Position numbers and translations under genes: made by a program
Notes under the pieces: model-generated
The model's database searches: none
What the model was told of the DNA's origin: nothing
Seen by the model: the letters and a program-made list of their open reading frames with translations, nothing else
DNA from: Rossellomorea aquimaris
Lineage (GTDB): Bacteria; Bacillota; Bacilli; Bacillales; Bacillaceae_B
Assembly (NCBI RefSeq): GCF_000935355.1
Contig: NZ_JXZC01000001.1
Span: 1,116,001-1,180,000, forward strand
Direction: 5' to 3'
Length of the DNA: 64,000 nt
Shown here: positions 61,661-64,000 of the stretch, one piece after another
Numbering within the stretch: position 1 is the stretch's first letter
How the letters are laid out: each line of letters begins with the position of its first letter

Positions 61661-64000
61661 ATCCTGATTGATCGATAAGCCATCTTCCCCTGCCTCAATG
61701 GTGATAGTGGCGTTCGTTCTAATATTTCCGGCAATCAATTCTCTTGCCAGTTTGGTTTCAACTTCTCTCTGCAAGTACCTTTTCAGAGGGCGTGCTCCGT
61801 AAATCGGATCGTACGCTGACTTTGCAATGAATTCTTTTGCACTTTCAGTCAGAGACAGTGAGATATGTTGTTCTTCCACCCGATTTTGCAAATCTTCTAT
61901 CAGCTTATCGATTATCCCTTTTATATTTTGAATGCTCAGTGGTTTAAAGAGAATAATGTCGTCAACCCTGTTAAGGAACTCCGGTCTGAAAGAGGAACGC
62001 AGCTGACTCATTACCAGGTTCTTTGTTTCTTTATCGATTTCTTCTTCTCCCTTGTTCCGTTCCAATAGATGAGAAGATCCAATGTTCGAGGTCATAATGA
62101 TGACTGTATTTTTACAATCAACCGTCCTTCCTTGAGAATCGGTTATCCGCCCATCGTCGAGCATTTGCAGAAGAATATTGAATACTTCTGGATGTGCTTT
62201 TTCAATTTCATCCAGCAGAATGACCGAATAGGGTTTCCTCCTGATTGCTTCTGTCAGCTGGCCTCCTTCTTCATATCCCACATATCCCGGAGGTGCTCCG
62301 ATCAAGCGTGAAACTGCATGCTTTTCCATATATTCAGACATATCAATCCGGATCATCTGTTCCTCACTATCAAACAAAGTATGAGCAAGTGTCTTCGCAA
62401 GCTCCGTCTTACCTACCCCAGTAGGACCTAAGAAAATGAATGAACCAATCGGACGGTTCGGATCCTTAATACCTGCTCTCGCACGAATAACCGCATCACT
62501 CACCAATTGCACAGCCTCGTCCTGCCCGATCACCCGTTCATGAAGAATACGATCGAGCTTCAAAAGCTTCTCTCGTTCGCCTTCTACTAGCTTAGTGACC
62601 GGTATCCCTGTCCATCTTGCTACAATATTTGCCACTTCATCTTCCGTCACTTCTTCCCGCAGCAGGCGCCCTTCCTGTTCTTTCATCATTTCTTGCTCAA
62701 CAGCAACAAGCTCTTTTTCCATAGCGGGAATTCTGCCGTGACGGAGCTCGGCAGCTTTATTCAGATCATAATCACTTTCTGCTTCTTCAAGCATTCGCCT
62801 GAGCTTCTCCAGTTCTTCCCGTTTCTCCTGAACAATCCCGATGCTCTCTTTCTCTTGCTCCCATTTTAACTTCATCAAGGTTGCTTTTTCTTTCAGATTA
62901 CTTAAATCTTCACGGATTCGATCGAGTCGTTCAAGGCTTGACGGATCCTTTTCCTTATTTAGAGCTGCTTCTTCAATTTCAAGCTGCATCACTTTACGTG
63001 TGACTTCATCCAATTCTGATGGCATAGAGTCAATTTCTGTACGGATCATTGCACAGGCCTCATCGATTAAATCAATGGCTTTGTCCGGCAGGAAGCGGTC
63101 AGAAATGTAGCGGTCAGATAGCTTGGAAGCTGCCACAATGGCCCGGTCATGGATGTTGACACCATGATGAATTTCAAAACGCTCCTTCAAGCCCCTTAAA
63201 ATAGATATAGTATCTTCAACATTGGGCTCCTGCACGAGCACTTGTTGAAATCGCCTTTCCAAAGCCGGGTCCTTTTCAATGTACTTACGGTATTCATTGA
63301 GGGTCGTCGCACCTATACAATGCAGTTCTCCCCTCGCAAGCATCGGCTTTAAGATATTACCCGCATCCATTGCTCCTTCTGTCTTCCCTGCGCCCACAAT
63401 CGTATGAAGTTCATCGATAAAAAGAAGAATCCGCCCCTCACTCTTTCTCACTTCCTGCAATACCGCCTTTAATCGTTCTTCAAACTCGCCCCTGAACTTG
63501 GCCCCTGCAACCAAAGAGCTCATATCCAATTCGAAGATGGTTTTATCCTTCAAGCCTTCCGGGACATCTTTTCTGACAATCCGCTGTGCGAGTCCTTCAA
63601 CGATCGCAGTTTTCCCGACTCCAGGCTCCCCTATAAGAACAGGATTATTTTTCGTTTTACGGGAAAGGATTCGGATCACGTGACGGATTTCACTGTCCCT
63701 GCCTATGACTGGGTCAATCCTTCCCGACTTTACATCCGCAACAAGATCCCTCCCATACTTTTTCAACGCTTCATATTTTACTTCAGGGTTCTGTGTGTTC
63801 ACCTTGCTCCCTCCTCTGATCGTTTCAATAATGTCCTTTAATTGTTTTTCTGTTAGATTATGTTTTGTTAAATATGTCGTAATCGGGTGGTTCTTTTGGT
63901 TGAATAACCCAAGGGCAAGATGTTCCACCGAGATATAGTCATCTTCCCATTTAATCTTTAAGGCATCACTATCTTGCATGAGCTGATGGATATCTCTTGA
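61655..64000 (-). CDS. clpB: ATP-dependent chaperone ClpB (5' end outside window)
   Basis: About 781 residues seen, frame open to the window edge; the missing part is roughly the first 80-90 residues of the N domain. NBD1 has Walker [10 protein letters not shown] and Walker [11 protein letters not shown]; a long coiled-coil middle domain (about 320-480 of the visible part, many Glu/Lys heptads) separates NBD2 with GPTGVGKTE and [12 protein letters not shown], followed by the sensor region [11 protein letters not shown] and [10 protein letters not shown]. The full middle domain marks ClpB, not ClpC or ClpE; it disaggregates proteins with DnaK. B. subtilis 168 lacks clpB, so this is a difference from that reference. 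Confidence 0.93.
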   Translation of the reverse strand, partial: SRDIHQLMQDSDALKIKWEDDYISVEHLALGLFNQKNHPITTYLTKHNLTEKQLKDIIETIRGGSKVNTQNPEVKYEALKKYGRDLVADVKSGRIDPVIGRDSEIRHVIRILSRKTKNNPVLIGEPGVGKTAIVEGLAQRIVRKDVPEGLKDKTIFELDMSSLVAGAKFRGEFEERLKAVLQEVRKSEGRILLFIDELHTIVGAGKTEGAMDAGNILKPMLARGELHCIGATTLNEYRKYIEKDPALERRFQQVLVQEPNVEDTISILRGLKERFEIHHGVNIHDRAIVAASKLSDRYISDRFLPDKAIDLIDEACAMIRTEIDSMPSELDEVTRKVMQLEIEEAALNKEKDPSSLERLDRIREDLSNLKEKATLMKLKWEQEKESIGIVQEKREELEKLRRMLEEAESDYDLNKAAELRHGRIPAMEKELVAVEQEMMKEQEGRLLREEVTEDEVANIVARWTGIPVTKLVEGEREKLLKLDRILHERVIGQDEAVQLVSDAVIRARAGIKDPNRPIGSFIFLGPTGVGKTELAKTLAHTLFDSEEQMIRIDMSEYMEKHAVSRLIGAPPGYVGYEEGGQLTEAIRRKPYSVILLDEIEKAHPEVFNILLQMLDDGRITDSQGRTVDCKNTVIIMTSNIGSSHLLERNKGEEEIDKETKNLVMSQLRSSFRPEFLNRVDDIILFKPLSIQNIKGIIDKLIEDLQNRVEEQHISLSLTESAKEFIAKSAYDPIYGARPLKRYLQREVETKLARELIAGNIRTNATITIEAGEDGLSINQDN

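Overview
This window is chromosomal DNA from an aerobic, endospore-forming Bacillaceae bacterium. The evidence is a dense set of Firmicutes sporulation, competence and stress genes (spoVIF, cotZ/cotY-like, cotO, spoVAC/AD/AE, comZ, med, mecA, spx), strong AGGAGG-type ribosome binding sites, a T-box leader, and binding-site-like sequences for FapR, FadR, LexA, CodY, CcpA and sigma-B. From about 13.4 kb to the right end the gene order follows the yja-yjb-yjc block of Bacillus subtilis, read mostly on the minus strand. The genus cannot be fixed from sequence alone; a Bacillus/Rossellomorea-type genome would fit.

Left part (1-13.4 kb), not syntenic with that block: the 3' end of a PrsA/SurA-like foldase gene, gndA divergent from an RpiR-type regulator, a nucleoside hydrolase, and a fatty-acid degradation group (SDR, acyl-CoA dehydrogenase, thiolase) with a FadR-like operator. 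Then come a cold-shock gene, tRNA-Val(GAC), a LexA-box gene and a TAXI-type TRAP transporter operon.

Sporulation part (13.4-24.7 kb): a PgpA-like phosphatase, the yjcH-yjcG-yjcF group under a catabolite-repression-like site, a DUF421 gene, an MBL hydrolase and spoVIF. These are followed by a 21-bp-period repeat array, a YjcZ-type mini-protein, a spoVA2-like operon (YhcN lipoprotein-spoVAC-spoVAD-spoVAE-DUF421), yjcA, a cotZ/cotY-like coat gene and cotO. Two inverted copies of a cloverleaf-like GC-rich repeat separate it from fabI.

Middle part (24.7-45.3 kb): fabI with a near-perfect FapR box, a DinB-fold protein, a mgtE-CPA2 antiporter pair, prpE, the yjbO-nadF-yjbM-yjbL operon ((p)ppGpp synthesis and NAD kinase), yjbK, a lytic transglycosylase, truncated globin plus spxH(yjbH), pepF, coiA, cls, mecA, spx, yjbC and a secreted glycoside-hydrolase-like protein. 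Spx, SpxH and MecA are all parts of the Clp proteolysis/competence/oxidative stress network.

Right part (45.5-64 kb): oppABCDF with a CodY-like box at the oppA transcription start, trpS under a Trp T-box, yjbA, yjaZ, fabH-fabF with a second FapR-like box, med-comZ, yjaU-yjaV, yjzD and most of clpB, which runs off the window.

No prophage, CRISPR array, insertion sequence, restriction or toxin system was seen. The more unusual items are the 21-bp phased repeat array, the paired cloverleaf repeats, the spoVA2-like operon with two nearby DUF421 genes, and several regulator sites that can be read directly from sequence.
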